Assembly (NCBI GenBank): GCA_902785755.1 | Contig: CACZZO010000001.1 | Location: 1-64,000, forward strand | Direction: 5' to 3' | From: an uncultured Bacteroidia bacterium | GTDB taxonomy: Bacteria > Bacteroidota > Bacteroidia > Bacteroidales > F082 | DNA: 64,000 nt | Part shown: positions 51,934 through 62,155 of the stretch, in pieces | How the letters are laid out: every line of letters begins with the position of its first letter | How positions within the stretch are numbered: position 1 is the first letter of the stretch | The notes under the pieces: model-generated | What the model saw: the letters and a program-made list of their open reading frames with translations, nothing else | The model's database searches: none | Told to the model about the DNA's origin: nothing | Made by a program: the position numbers and the translations under genes

Positions 51934-52034
51934 AAAAGTGTCCACGAAAGCCATAATTAACCGTTTCGTGGACACTTTTTATATACAAAATGTGTCCACG
52001 AAAGCCTAAAAATTATGTTTCGTGGACACATTTT
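51934..52034. repeat. Two tandem GTGTCCACGAAA hairpins
   Basis: Unit 1: AAAAGTGTCCACGAAA (51934-51949) and its perfect complement 51964-51979. Unit 2: AAAATGTGTCCACGAAA (51987-52003) and complement 52018-52034. 16- and 17-bp perfect arms, 14-base loops, 54-base period. They lie between the two convergent ATPase genes and may also terminate both. Confidence 0.85.
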
Positions 52035-52091
52035 TCCGTTTTCATAGGGAAACGCGGTTTTCAAACATAAAAATCCGCATCCGATTGGCCG

Positions 52092-53537
52092 TCACGCATT
52101 TTCAAACAAGTCGTCCATCGTCACCTCGTTTTGGATGTTGTTCCAGTAGGCGTTGTGGGCCACGCCGAAAGTGGTCACGAGGGTTTGGTGCAAGGCCTTG
52201 CGCGTCTTGCTGTGATGGCGGAAGGTGGCCATGCGCTCACGGAGATTCTTGTCGTAGTCTTTGGTGATGACAAATTCCTTGTCTGAAAACTTCATCTCGC
52301 ACAGGTTGATGACACCATCCTTGCGGTCGATGAGCAAGTCGATTTGGCCGCCGGGCCATTGCGTTCCGTCGCTGTCGGTGTAAGGCTTCGCAAACCACGA
52401 ACTGACATCCGTTTGTATTCCGCTAATTCCTAACTTCTTCTTAATCTGCGGGATATGATGCAGGCAAACTTGCTCGAAGGCATAGCCTTCCCAAGTGGCG
52501 GTCGTGTCCAAGGCATGGCTCCAATGCTGTTCGTCCTGTCCTAAATTGTCTTTCAGGAAACGGAGATAGAACAAGGAATACAAATCGGTGAGCTGGTAAA
52601 GGACATCACGCTGCTTTTTGCCAAAGGCATGATAACTGCGGATGAAGTCGCAACGTTGCAGGTTGTCAAGCACTTCCGAAAGGTAGCCGTTGTCGGTCAG
52701 GTTGGCGGCCTCGATGATTTCTTGTCGCGTCAATCCTTTTCCTTTGGTGGCAAGAGCCTCAACCACAGTCTTGTACAATTCGGAATCGTTGAACAGCGAT
52801 TTGAAAAGGAAGTCGAACTCGTTCCGCAAAGGCGCGTTTTGGGCAAAGAACAGTGCGTCAATGTTTTGTGCCACGCTTTGCGACTTGCGCATCATATCCA
52901 AATAATAAGGTGTGCCTCCCATCACCATGTAGGTTTCCACGACTTGTTTTCGAGGCAGGTTGAAACCCCGCGATTGCATGAAAAGCTCCACTTCGTGCAG
53001 ATTGAACGGCTGCAGGCGGATTTGGCGTGTCACGCGGTTGTGGAGGCCGCCTCGGTTGCCAATCAGCTTGTTGGTCATCCACGAGGTGGACGATCCGCAA
53101 ACGATTAGTTTCAGGTTGTCTTGCTTCGAGGCCCAACTGTTCCAAAACAGTTCGAAGGCTTTCAGAAAGCGCGACCGAGGCATGTCGAACCAAGGCAATT
53201 CATCGATAAAGATGACGATGCGATCCTTGTTGAGGAGCGTTTTCAGGTAGCTTTGCAACTGGAAAAACGCCTCCATCCAGTCGGGCGGGGCGGGCTGTAT
53301 TGTTTTGGAATACAGCGCAAGTTGGTGGGCGAAGTTGCCCAATTGCTCGCTCTTGTTGCCTTCGTACATTCCCGCCATGAAGAAATCGTATTGCTGCTGG
53401 AAATAGCTGTCAATCAAGAAGGTTTTCCCGACGCGGCGACGACCATAGACGGCCACAAACTCCGCCTTTCCCGAGGTGCAAATGTCGTCGAGAAGCCGTG
53501 CCTCTCGCTCCCGACCGATGAGTTGTTTCTTGTTCAT
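52092..53537 (-). CDS. AAA+ ATPase with PD-(D/E)XK nuclease (archaeal ATPase/DUF234 type)
   Basis: 481 residues. Starts with the family's IGREREARLLDDI; P-loop GRRRVGKT at 32-39; Walker B IVIFIDELPW at 107-116; CGSSTSWM sensor; winged-helix region about 255-320; C-terminal nuclease with D400, E414 and K416 (GQIDLLIDRKDG, CEMKFSD). Of the ATPase family common in archaea and Bacteroidetes with DUF234-like C-termini; no established function. It has its own promoter and its own tandem GCGCTAAC hairpin repeats just upstream, unrelated in sequence to those of the convergent ATPase gene. Confidence 0.85.
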   Translation of the reverse strand: MNKKQLIGREREARLLDDICTSGKAEFVAVYGRRRVGKTFLIDSYFQQQYDFFMAGMYEGNKSEQLGNFAHQLALYSKTIQPAPPDWMEAFFQLQSYLKTLLNKDRIVIFIDELPWFDMPRSRFLKAFELFWNSWASKQDNLKLIVCGSSTSWMTNKLIGNRGGLHNRVTRQIRLQPFNLHEVELFMQSRGFNLPRKQVVETYMVMGGTPYYLDMMRKSQSVAQNIDALFFAQNAPLRNEFDFLFKSLFNDSELYKTVVEALATKGKGLTRQEIIEAANLTDNGYLSEVLDNLQRCDFIRSYHAFGKKQRDVLYQLTDLYSLFYLRFLKDNLGQDEQHWSHALDTTATWEGYAFEQVCLHHIPQIKKKLGISGIQTDVSSWFAKPYTDSDGTQWPGGQIDLLIDRKDGVINLCEMKFSDKEFVITKDYDKNLRERMATFRHHSKTRKALHQTLVTTFGVAHNAYWNNIQNEVTMDDLFENA

Positions 53538-53563
53538 GCAATTTTGTTTTGACTTTCAAACTG

Positions 53564-53592
53564 CAAAAATACAGATTTTCTTGCAATTACAA
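53564..53592 (-). promoter_or_regulatory. Promoter of the second ATPase gene
   Basis: Minus-strand TTG (53590-53592), 18-base spacer, TATTTTTG (53564-53571); ATG at 53537. Confidence 0.7.
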
Positions 53593-53611
53593 ACAACTTT
53601 TGAAATTTATT

Positions 53612-53745
53612 AGTGCGCTAACCCCATTTTTTGGATAGGTTAGCGCACCAATTAAACCTTGAACTACTGCGCTAACTATGTTTTTTAGATGGGTTAGCGC
53701 ACCAATTAAGCCTCGAACTACTGCGCTAACTATGTTTTTGGATGA
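53612..53745. repeat. Two and a half tandem GCGCTAAC...GTTAGCGC hairpin units
   Basis: Unit A: GTGCGCTAAC (53613-53622) / GTTAGCGCAC (53639-53648). Unit B: TGCGCTAAC (53668-53676) / GTTAGCGCA (53693-53701). Unit C: TGCGCTAAC (53722-53730) with a decayed right arm. Exact 54-base period, 16-base loops, constant spacer CCAATTAA(A/G)CCT. The array starts 20 bases upstream of the -33 element of the second ATPase gene. Confidence 0.85.
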
Positions 53746-53806
53746 GTTGAACCTACGCTGCAAACAAAAAAACTCCATTTTTCCTTTCCGTTTCATACCT
53801 TTTTCT

Positions 53807-53814
53807 TATTTTTG
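53807..53814 (+). promoter_or_regulatory. -7 element of the candidate structured RNA
   Basis: TATTTTTG; transcription would start at about 53820, at the first base of a perfect hairpin. Confidence 0.55.
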
Positions 53815-53819
53815 CCGAT

Positions 53820-54030
53820 GGATTTGGCGAGCCAAGTCCGTCATATAGAAGCGTTATGCTTGTCTTGTAAGTCGAGAACCTGAGAATTCAATGACTACAA
53901 ATAGAACAAGGATGGCATAGTGGCTACGCATTTGGCGTGGGCTGCTATTCAAAGGCCATGTTTGTTTTATTTGGGTATTCTCAGGACCTTCGACTTAGGA
54001 ATGTGGCATACAGTTCCACGCTTCTTTTTG
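53820..54030 (+). ncRNA. Candidate long structured RNA (about 210 nt), family unassigned
   Basis: Sequence folds into: hairpin GGATTTGGC / GCCAAGTCC (53820-53839); small hairpin AAGC / GCTT (53849-53861); then a 130-nt rod 53868-53997 with nested pairings TAAGTCGA/TCGACTTA, CCTGAGAAT/ATTCTCAGG, AAATA/TATTT, AACAA/TTGTT, ATGGC/GCCAT and CTACGC/GCGTGG, separated by small internal loops; finally GTGG/CCAC (54003-54019) followed by GCTTCTTTTTG, a possible terminator. No coding frame fits. A 6S-RNA-like rod is one possibility; a 5' leader for the following membrane-protein gene is another. No tmRNA, RNase P or SRP signatures are present. Confidence 0.45.
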
Positions 54031-54052
54031 TGTAATCATCCTTTTGGAACTA

Positions 54053-54649
54053 ATGGACAAAGCAACACTTAGTATGAGCGACGACGGCATTTTTGGCAAA
54101 TCATTTAAGCGTGAAGTCGGGAAAAACACGGGCAAACTTGTAAGCAATTTCTTGTTTGGCGACAAATGGTCTACACCTCATAAAGTCATAAGCGAAAAGG
54201 CCAAAATACAAGGCGAAAACGACAAAATAAGAATCGAAAGCAACGAAAAACGCAAAGACAAAGACCAACTCAATCTAATTGATGCAGCCGTTTTAAGCAA
54301 TATTGATAAGGTGGCAACGTTCAGATACTCAGCGGATAAAACAGAATTAATCGAACAACTTTCGGAACTGTCAGTGCAACTTTCTGCAAACAAATATCAC
54401 AATACAGGGGATGAAGAAGCAAAAATCAGAAACAAATTCAATGATGCATTATTGGAAAAATACAAACAAGGATTGATTCGCCTAAAAGCCATTGATCCAA
54501 ACGAGCCTTTACTACCGTATTACAAAAAGGCATACAGAAAAGCCCGATTCATCAAAAGTTGGAAAAGGTTTTATGTTCTATACATACTCTTGTTCCTTTT
54601 TATTGGCTTTTTGTTATTAGTTGGCTTTTTCGACACAATGGGATGGTAA
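54053..54649 (+). CDS. Unknown protein with C-terminal membrane helix
   Basis: 198 residues from ATG 54053 (a TTG at 54044 would add three). Highly charged, helical, Lys- and Glu-rich (GENDKIRIESNEKRKDKDQL) with one hydrophobic helix near the C-terminus (YVLYILLFLFIGFLLLVGFF) and a tiny tail: a tail-anchored layout. Not recognised. Codon use and composition are AT-richer than the neighbouring core genes, as for the next two genes, which suggests a transferred cassette. It follows the candidate structured RNA by about 20 bases and is separated from the next gene by 19. Confidence 0.5.
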   Translation: MDKATLSMSDDGIFGKSFKREVGKNTGKLVSNFLFGDKWSTPHKVISEKAKIQGENDKIRIESNEKRKDKDQLNLIDAAVLSNIDKVATFRYSADKTELIEQLSELSVQLSANKYHNTGDEEAKIRNKFNDALLEKYKQGLIRLKAIDPNEPLLPYYKKAYRKARFIKSWKRFYVLYILLFLFIGFLLLVGFFDTMGW

Positions 54650-54668
54650 CAACTTAATTTACAACACT

Positions 54669-55409
54669 ATGAATATCAAACAACGATTGGATGAAATTTG
54701 GTCGCAGGATTACATCACATCACTGCCGTTCCAAGTCAAGCGAGGCTATTGCTTCGCCGAAAACAGCGAAAAGAAGCCTTTCCTCATCACAGGCTTCAAT
54801 CCCTCTTTCAGAGACGGGCAAGACCACATGGGCGACACAAGTTTCAAAGTGGATTTTTACGACAACACGCATGACAACTACTTCTCAACCGTCAAGAAAA
54901 TGCTGTATGAGGACGAATACAACATTGATATCAGAGGTGAAGCCGCTTACGCCGATTTGTTCTATTTCCGCGAACAAAATCAGGAGTTTATGCAAAAACA
55001 GATTCTTCCCAACCCTAATGGCATCCGCTTTACGGTTGACCAACTGAATCTTACGCAACACATCATCGAAGAAGTCATCCAGCCAAGGCTTATCATCGTG
55101 AAAAACAAGGAATCGTGGGCTTATTTCGGCAAACTTTTCGAAGAAAAAGGTTGGGTGTGGATGGGCTACAAATTCGAGTTCATCCAAAACATGAACTGTG
55201 GCGAATTGTTCAGAATCACAGGACTTTTGAACAGCAACGAAAGAATTGCCCCCGAAATCAAAGAAACCAATCTCAAAGGAAGTTTCGTGTTGTTCTCACA
55301 ACACATCAACCAATACACACCGATTGAGAAGCGACCATTCGCAAGAGAGCTGTTCAGCATCGGCCTTTGGGCACATGCAGAGAAAATGACAAAGGAATTT
55401 GCAATCTGA
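54669..55409 (+). CDS. Unknown protein, possibly uracil-DNA glycosylase-like fold
   Basis: 246 residues from ATG 54669. Contains FLITGFNPSFRDG near residue 40, reminiscent of motif A (GxNPs) of the uracil-DNA glycosylase superfamily, an alpha/beta middle with RLIIVKNKESWAYFGKLFEEKGW, and a late SFVLFSQHINQY containing the His position expected for motif B. These hints are weak; the catalytic Asp/Gln of classical enzymes is not clear. No signal peptide. Part of the AT-rich three-gene cassette after the structured RNA. Confidence 0.4.
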   Translation: MNIKQRLDEIWSQDYITSLPFQVKRGYCFAENSEKKPFLITGFNPSFRDGQDHMGDTSFKVDFYDNTHDNYFSTVKKMLYEDEYNIDIRGEAAYADLFYFREQNQEFMQKQILPNPNGIRFTVDQLNLTQHIIEEVIQPRLIIVKNKESWAYFGKLFEEKGWVWMGYKFEFIQNMNCGELFRITGLLNSNERIAPEIKETNLKGSFVLFSQHINQYTPIEKRPFARELFSIGLWAHAEKMTKEFAI

Positions 55410-55416
55410 CACAATT

Positions 55417-55677
55417 ATGAAAAATAACCACAAATACTTGCTGTTTGTTGCTTTTATGGCTCTTGGTTTCATCCTCGGTCTGTCTTTCAACGGGCTATTT
55501 GCCAAGGCACATGCCGAAAACGAGAAAAACACGCTAAAACTTCCCGAAACAGAAAAATCTTTTGAAGTTATGTCGTCTGGTGCTGCCCGTAATGCCGATT
55601 ACGAAATCGTCAGCATTTATGGTCGCAAATACATCATCTTCAGTTCGGGCAGCGACATTGAGGTATTGAATTATTGA
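55417..55677 (+). CDS. Small membrane-anchored exported protein, unknown
   Basis: 86 residues from ATG 55417, 7 bases after the previous stop. Lys/His-rich start, one hydrophobic helix at 8-28 (LLFVAFMALGFILGLSFNGLF) and a small periplasmic domain with an SGAARNADYEIVSIYGRKYIIF core that looks like a short beta sheet. Not recognised. Third gene of the cassette; a terminator-like repeat follows at 55814. Confidence 0.45.
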   Translation: MKNNHKYLLFVAFMALGFILGLSFNGLFAKAHAENEKNTLKLPETEKSFEVMSSGAARNADYEIVSIYGRKYIIFSSGSDIEVLNY

Positions 55678-55772
55678 GAAGCGCTTTGTAAATCTATCTT
55701 AGAAGGCAGCCGCTCACTTCGCCGATACCAACCACCATTTCAGTGGTTTAAGCATGATATTTCTGTAAATTA

Positions 55773-55797
55773 CCTAAAATAGGCAACCTAAAATAGG
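55773..55797. repeat. Paired CCTAAAATAGG
   Basis: Two copies of CCTAAAATAGG (55773-55783, 55787-55797) upstream of the AlbA_2 gene; a possible operator. Confidence 0.4.
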
Positions 55798-55813
55798 TCA
55801 TTTGTCCTGAAGC

Positions 55814-55877
55814 AAAAAACCGAGCGGAACCCCACAAGATTCCGCTCGATTTTCATTAGGTTGAATGTCGCTTATTC
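55814..55877. repeat. Direct repeat copy 1 with terminator hairpin
   Basis: AAAAAACCGAGCGGAA...TTCCGCTCGATTTTCATTAGG and on to TGTCGCTTATTC. 9-bp stem CGAGCGGAA / TTCCGCTCG and T4. About 57 of 64 positions match 57713-57775, which is the terminator and last bases of secA. The copies bracket the AlbA_2 gene. Confidence 0.85.
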
Positions 55878-55927
55878 AACTCTTTCCAAGTGTCTATGGC
55901 AGTTCTTGAAACTATCGAAAACTTTCT

Positions 55928-55935
55928 TATCTTTG
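55928..55935 (+). promoter_or_regulatory. -7 element of the AlbA_2 gene
   Basis: TATCTTTG 26 bases before ATG 55961. Confidence 0.6.
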
Positions 55936-55960
55936 CGCCCTGAAAATCAACCATAACAAT

Positions 55961-57682
55961 ATGGCTCTCTTTACTGACATCAACGATTTGCTGAACAAGC
56001 GCAAGGTGGAAGACAACCGTATCGAGTTCAAACGCGGCTGGAATCCAGAGAACATCTACCATAGCATTTGTGCTTTCGCCAATGATATTGACAACCTTGG
56101 CGGCGGCTACATTCTTGTGGGTGTGGAAGAAGAAAACGGTGTGGCCAAACGTCCCGTTCTCGGTCTGCCTGAGTCTCAAATTGATGCCATACAAAAAGCC
56201 ATGCACGGTTTCAACCAGAAAATGAACCCTTATTACTTGCCAAGGACTTCTGTCGAAAACGTCGACGGCAAGTATGTCTTGGTCATTTGGGTGCCAACAG
56301 GTGTCAACCGTCCTTATTCTGTCCCCGTAAACATCAACACAAAAGGATTCAGCAAGGAGGAGTTTTATATTCGCAGTGGCTCTACAAGCATTCCTGCGCG
56401 AGGCGAGGTTCTCGATGAACTTCGCGACATGGCCTCCCGACTTTCTTTCGATGAGCGTCCCAATCCCGACATCAAACCTTCCGACATCTCCATTACCCTG
56501 TTGAGCGACTATCTGGATCATGTGCATAGCAGCATCCCCGCAGAAGAAATCTCATCTGCCAATAAGATGAACCTGCTCGACCAGATGGAACTGCTTTATG
56601 GCCCTTCCGAAAATCGGATGATTCGCAATGTGGCAGCCATGATGTTCTCCGAAAACCCGCAACAGTTCTTTCCATATAGCCAAGTGGAGGTGGTCATCTT
56701 TCCCGAAGGACGCATCCAAAACCCTGACAGTATGATTGAAGTCCCTCCGTTCATTGGTCCCATCACCAAAGTGATTTCCGACACGCTTTCCTATTTGCGA
56801 ACCAATGTCATCAAGGAACGCATCGTGAAGCCCGCTAATGACGAACATTCCATCCGCTACTTCAACTATCCGTACCAGGCCTTGGAAGAAGCCGTTGTCA
56901 ATGCCATGTACCACCGCGACTACCAAGTGCACGAACCCGTTGAAATCACCATCGAGCCTGACATGATTACCATTTTGAGTTTTTCAGGCCCCGACCGTTC
57001 CATCCCAATGGATGCTATACGCCAAGCCGATTCCTTGAAGTCGCGCCGCTACCGCAACCGACACTTGGGTGAGTTCTTCAAAGAGTTGGAACTGACCGAA
57101 GGTCGTGCCACTGGCATTCCAACCATCCAACGGCAATTGAAAAACAACGGCTCTCCTCGTGCTTCCATTGAAACAGACGAGAACCGTACCTATTTTATGA
57201 TTGAGATTCCTTGCCATAAGGATTTTGTCGGCAAAGTCATCCTTGCCAACGAAAACCAACCTGCCGAGCCTTCTGTTTTGCATCGTTTTTTGGCTTCTTT
57301 GTCAGAAGTGTTGTCCCAAGATGTGTCCCAAGATACCGATTTGGATTTCAGCAGATTACAAATTTTGTCCCAAGATGTGTCCCAAGATGTGTCTCAAGAT
57401 GTGTCCCAAGATGACGAAAACATTTTGGCGGACTGGCTCAACACAAATTCCACGAAGCAAGTATGGTCGATTCTCAAACTTGCAGCCGAACCATCCGAAA
57501 TGCGACAGCTGCAAGAAACAGTGGGAGAAACCAACAAGCGCCGTTTTGCCTTGAAATACATCAAACCCCTTATCTCCATAGGCTGGCTTGAAATGACCAT
57601 TCCTGATAAGCCTACGAGCAAACTTCAGAGATACCGCCTAACCACCCAAGGGAAACACATTCTTTCCATAATAGGGAAATAG
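55961..57682 (+). CDS. AlbA_2 (Schlafen-type) domain transcriptional regulator-like protein with VSQD repeats
   Basis: 573 residues. N-terminal AlbA_2 domain (RIEFKRGW; GGGYILVGVEEENG at about 46-60), a middle helical part, then a GHKL-like C-terminal half (YPYQALEEAVVNAMYHRDY, LSFSGPDRSI, RRYRNRHLGEFFKELELTEGRATGIPTI) as in the ATP-dependent-helicase-like regulators of this family, a Ser-Gln-Asp-Val tandem repeat (LSQDVSQD, VSQD units), and a C-terminal winged helix. Such proteins are common, often multicopy, in gut Bacteroidetes; function unsettled (regulation or defence). The gene is bracketed by copies of the secA terminator region. Confidence 0.8.
   Translation: MALFTDINDLLNKRKVEDNRIEFKRGWNPENIYHSICAFANDIDNLGGGYILVGVEEENGVAKRPVLGLPESQIDAIQKAMHGFNQKMNPYYLPRTSVENVDGKYVLVIWVPTGVNRPYSVPVNINTKGFSKEEFYIRSGSTSIPARGEVLDELRDMASRLSFDERPNPDIKPSDISITLLSDYLDHVHSSIPAEEISSANKMNLLDQMELLYGPSENRMIRNVAAMMFSENPQQFFPYSQVEVVIFPEGRIQNPDSMIEVPPFIGPITKVISDTLSYLRTNVIKERIVKPANDEHSIRYFNYPYQALEEAVVNAMYHRDYQVHEPVEITIEPDMITILSFSGPDRSIPMDAIRQADSLKSRRYRNRHLGEFFKELELTEGRATGIPTIQRQLKNNGSPRASIETDENRTYFMIEIPCHKDFVGKVILANENQPAEPSVLHRFLASLSEVLSQDVSQDTDLDFSRLQILSQDVSQDVSQDVSQDDENILADWLNTNSTKQVWSILKLAAEPSEMRQLQETVGETNKRRFALKYIKPLISIGWLEMTIPDKPTSKLQRYRLTTQGKHILSIIGK
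57310..57414. repeat. 12-bp TCCCAAGATGTG tandem repeat in coding sequence
   Basis: Units TTGTCCCAAGATGTGTCCCA at 57311-57333 and four units of GTGTCCCAAGAT (one with TCTCAAGAT) at 57366-57413, coding for VSQD repeats. In frame, so copy number can change without a frameshift. Confidence 0.75.
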
Positions 57683-57712
57683 CCAACAGTTGCCAATATG
57701 AATGACAAAAAC

Positions 57713-57769
57713 AAAAAACCGAGCGAAACCCACCTGATTCCGCTCGGTTTTCATTAGGTTGGATGTCGC

Positions 57770-57775
<6 letters not shown>
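57713..57775 (-). terminator. secA terminator, direct repeat copy 2
   Basis: CCGAGCG / CGCTCGG stem flanked by A6 and T4, just beyond the secA stop on the minus strand; nearly identical to 55814-55877. Confidence 0.8.
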
Positions 57776-61075
<3,300 letters not shown>

Positions 61076-61150
61076 ATTCAGTTTGCAGTTTGCAGTTGAT
61101 AGTTATCAGTTAATTATATGAATGAAATTTGCCTTTGCGCAAAATTCGTG

Positions 61151-61158
61151 CAAAGGTA
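61151..61158 (-). promoter_or_regulatory. -7 element of secA
   Basis: Minus-strand TACCTTTG, 75 bases before the ATG. The rest of 61076-61244 shows nothing else. Confidence 0.55.
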
Positions 61159-61244
61159 GGGATTTTCCATGAATTAAGGGAAATATATGTCAAAAAGTCA
61201 TGGGTTTGCTTTCCATGAAAAAGATTTGTTCCCTGTTCTGAAAC

Positions 61245-61769
61245 TCACTTCATCTCGTAAGTGTTCTGAATACCAATGGCTTCCACCAAAACCATCTTGG
61301 TCATCATGCCGTCGGAAAGGCGATAGGTGAGTTCGACGGAGTTGTAGCCACCTCTCGGCACTTTGCCTTTTGCCACGATGGAAACCGTTTTGAGACCGCC
61401 TTCCTCGGTTATGGTGAGGTCGGCGTTGTTGTCTTCGGCTGCCTGTTCCCAATTGCCTGAAAGACAGTTGAGAAGCGTGGCGCGTTGCAGTCCAACCATT
61501 TTCACTTTTTCGGCATCGAGTTCGGCTTTCTTGCCGTCCATGTTGATTTTCACCATGTTACCCTCGATGATGAAATACTCGCCTTCGGGCTGGGTGTAAG
61601 TCATGGTGAGTTGGTCGTTTCCGTCAAAGGTAATATGACCGGCCTTGTCGGTGGTTTTGCCTGAGACTTTCATCAGTTTGACTTGCGTGAAGTCGGTGTC
61701 GTAGGTTTGTTGTGCAATCGCGGCTACGGAAAGCAGCATCGCAATGATAATCAGTGTAATGTGTTTCAT
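61245..61769 (-). CDS. LolA-like periplasmic protein
   Basis: 174 residues. Signal MKHITLIIIAMLLSVAAIAQ, then FTQVKLMKVSGKTTDKAGHITFDGNDQLTMTYTQPEGEYFIIEGN, the beta-barrel half typical of LolA-type lipoprotein carriers, and TYRLSDGMMTKM. The ATG overlaps the acyl carrier protein stop by 4 bases (ATGA), so both are coupled. LolA-like proteins next to dedicated ACPs occur in lipid, aryl polyene and flexirubin-type clusters, but no such partner genes are seen here beyond plsX. Confidence 0.65.
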   Translation of the reverse strand: MKHITLIIIAMLLSVAAIAQQTYDTDFTQVKLMKVSGKTTDKAGHITFDGNDQLTMTYTQPEGEYFIIEGNMVKINMDGKKAELDAEKVKMVGLQRATLLNCLSGNWEQAAEDNNADLTITEEGGLKTVSIVAKGKVPRGGYNSVELTYRLSDGMMTKMVLVEAIGIQNTYEMK

Positions 61770-62002
61770 TTCGGTAAATTATTTAAAAAGGTGACTACAT
61801 CGTTTACAGTCTCGAATTTGGCCAATTCCTGATCGGGGATGACAATGCCGTAGTCGTCTTCCAATCGCATCAGAAGTTGCAGAATGTCAACAGAATCGGC
61901 ACCAAGGTCTTTCTTGATTTGGGCATCGAGCGTGACCCTTTCGGGCGAAATGCGCAACTGACGCGCAAGGATGGTTTTTACTTCTTCGTACATATTGTTC
62001 AT
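61766..62002 (-). CDS. Acyl carrier protein
   Basis: 78 residues with the phosphopantetheine Ser37 in GADSVDIL. It is more diverged than a main fatty-acid-synthesis ACP (start MNNMYEEVKTILARQLRISPERVTLD), and its gene overlaps a LolA-like gene instead of a FabF gene, so a specialised acyl pathway is possible. plsX lies upstream, past an intergenic repeat element. Confidence 0.85.
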   Translation of the reverse strand: MNNMYEEVKTILARQLRISPERVTLDAQIKKDLGADSVDILQLLMRLEDDYGIVIPDQELAKFETVNDVVTFLNNLPK

Positions 62003-62038
62003 TTAATGATTTAAAATTTCAAATTTGTTTCTTTTTTC

Positions 62039-62155
62039 TTTTTTCGGCAGGGGTTTCGCAGTGCTTCACCACCTGCCTAATGTCCTTTCACCCCTACGGG
62101 GTTCACACAAGCCAACCCACTTTCAACTTCTAACTCCACACTCCAAACTTCACAC
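62039..62155. repeat. Dispersed element: GGCAGG...CCTGCC plus CCCCTACGGGG
   Basis: GGCAGGGGTTTCGCAGTGC ... ACCTGCC (62046-62077) followed by ACCCCTACGGGGT (62093-62105). The same two palindromes occur together at 63227-63298 and the second alone at 63197-63215. A CTCCACACTCCAAACTT array extends to the plsX stop. Confidence 0.75.

Noticed and set aside
53820..54030. Retron msr-msd RNA
   Set aside because: No reverse transcriptase gene is nearby, and no outer a1/a2 complementarity was found.
53820..54030. tmRNA, RNase P or SRP RNA
   Set aside because: Their hallmark conserved segments and a tRNA-like 3' end are absent.
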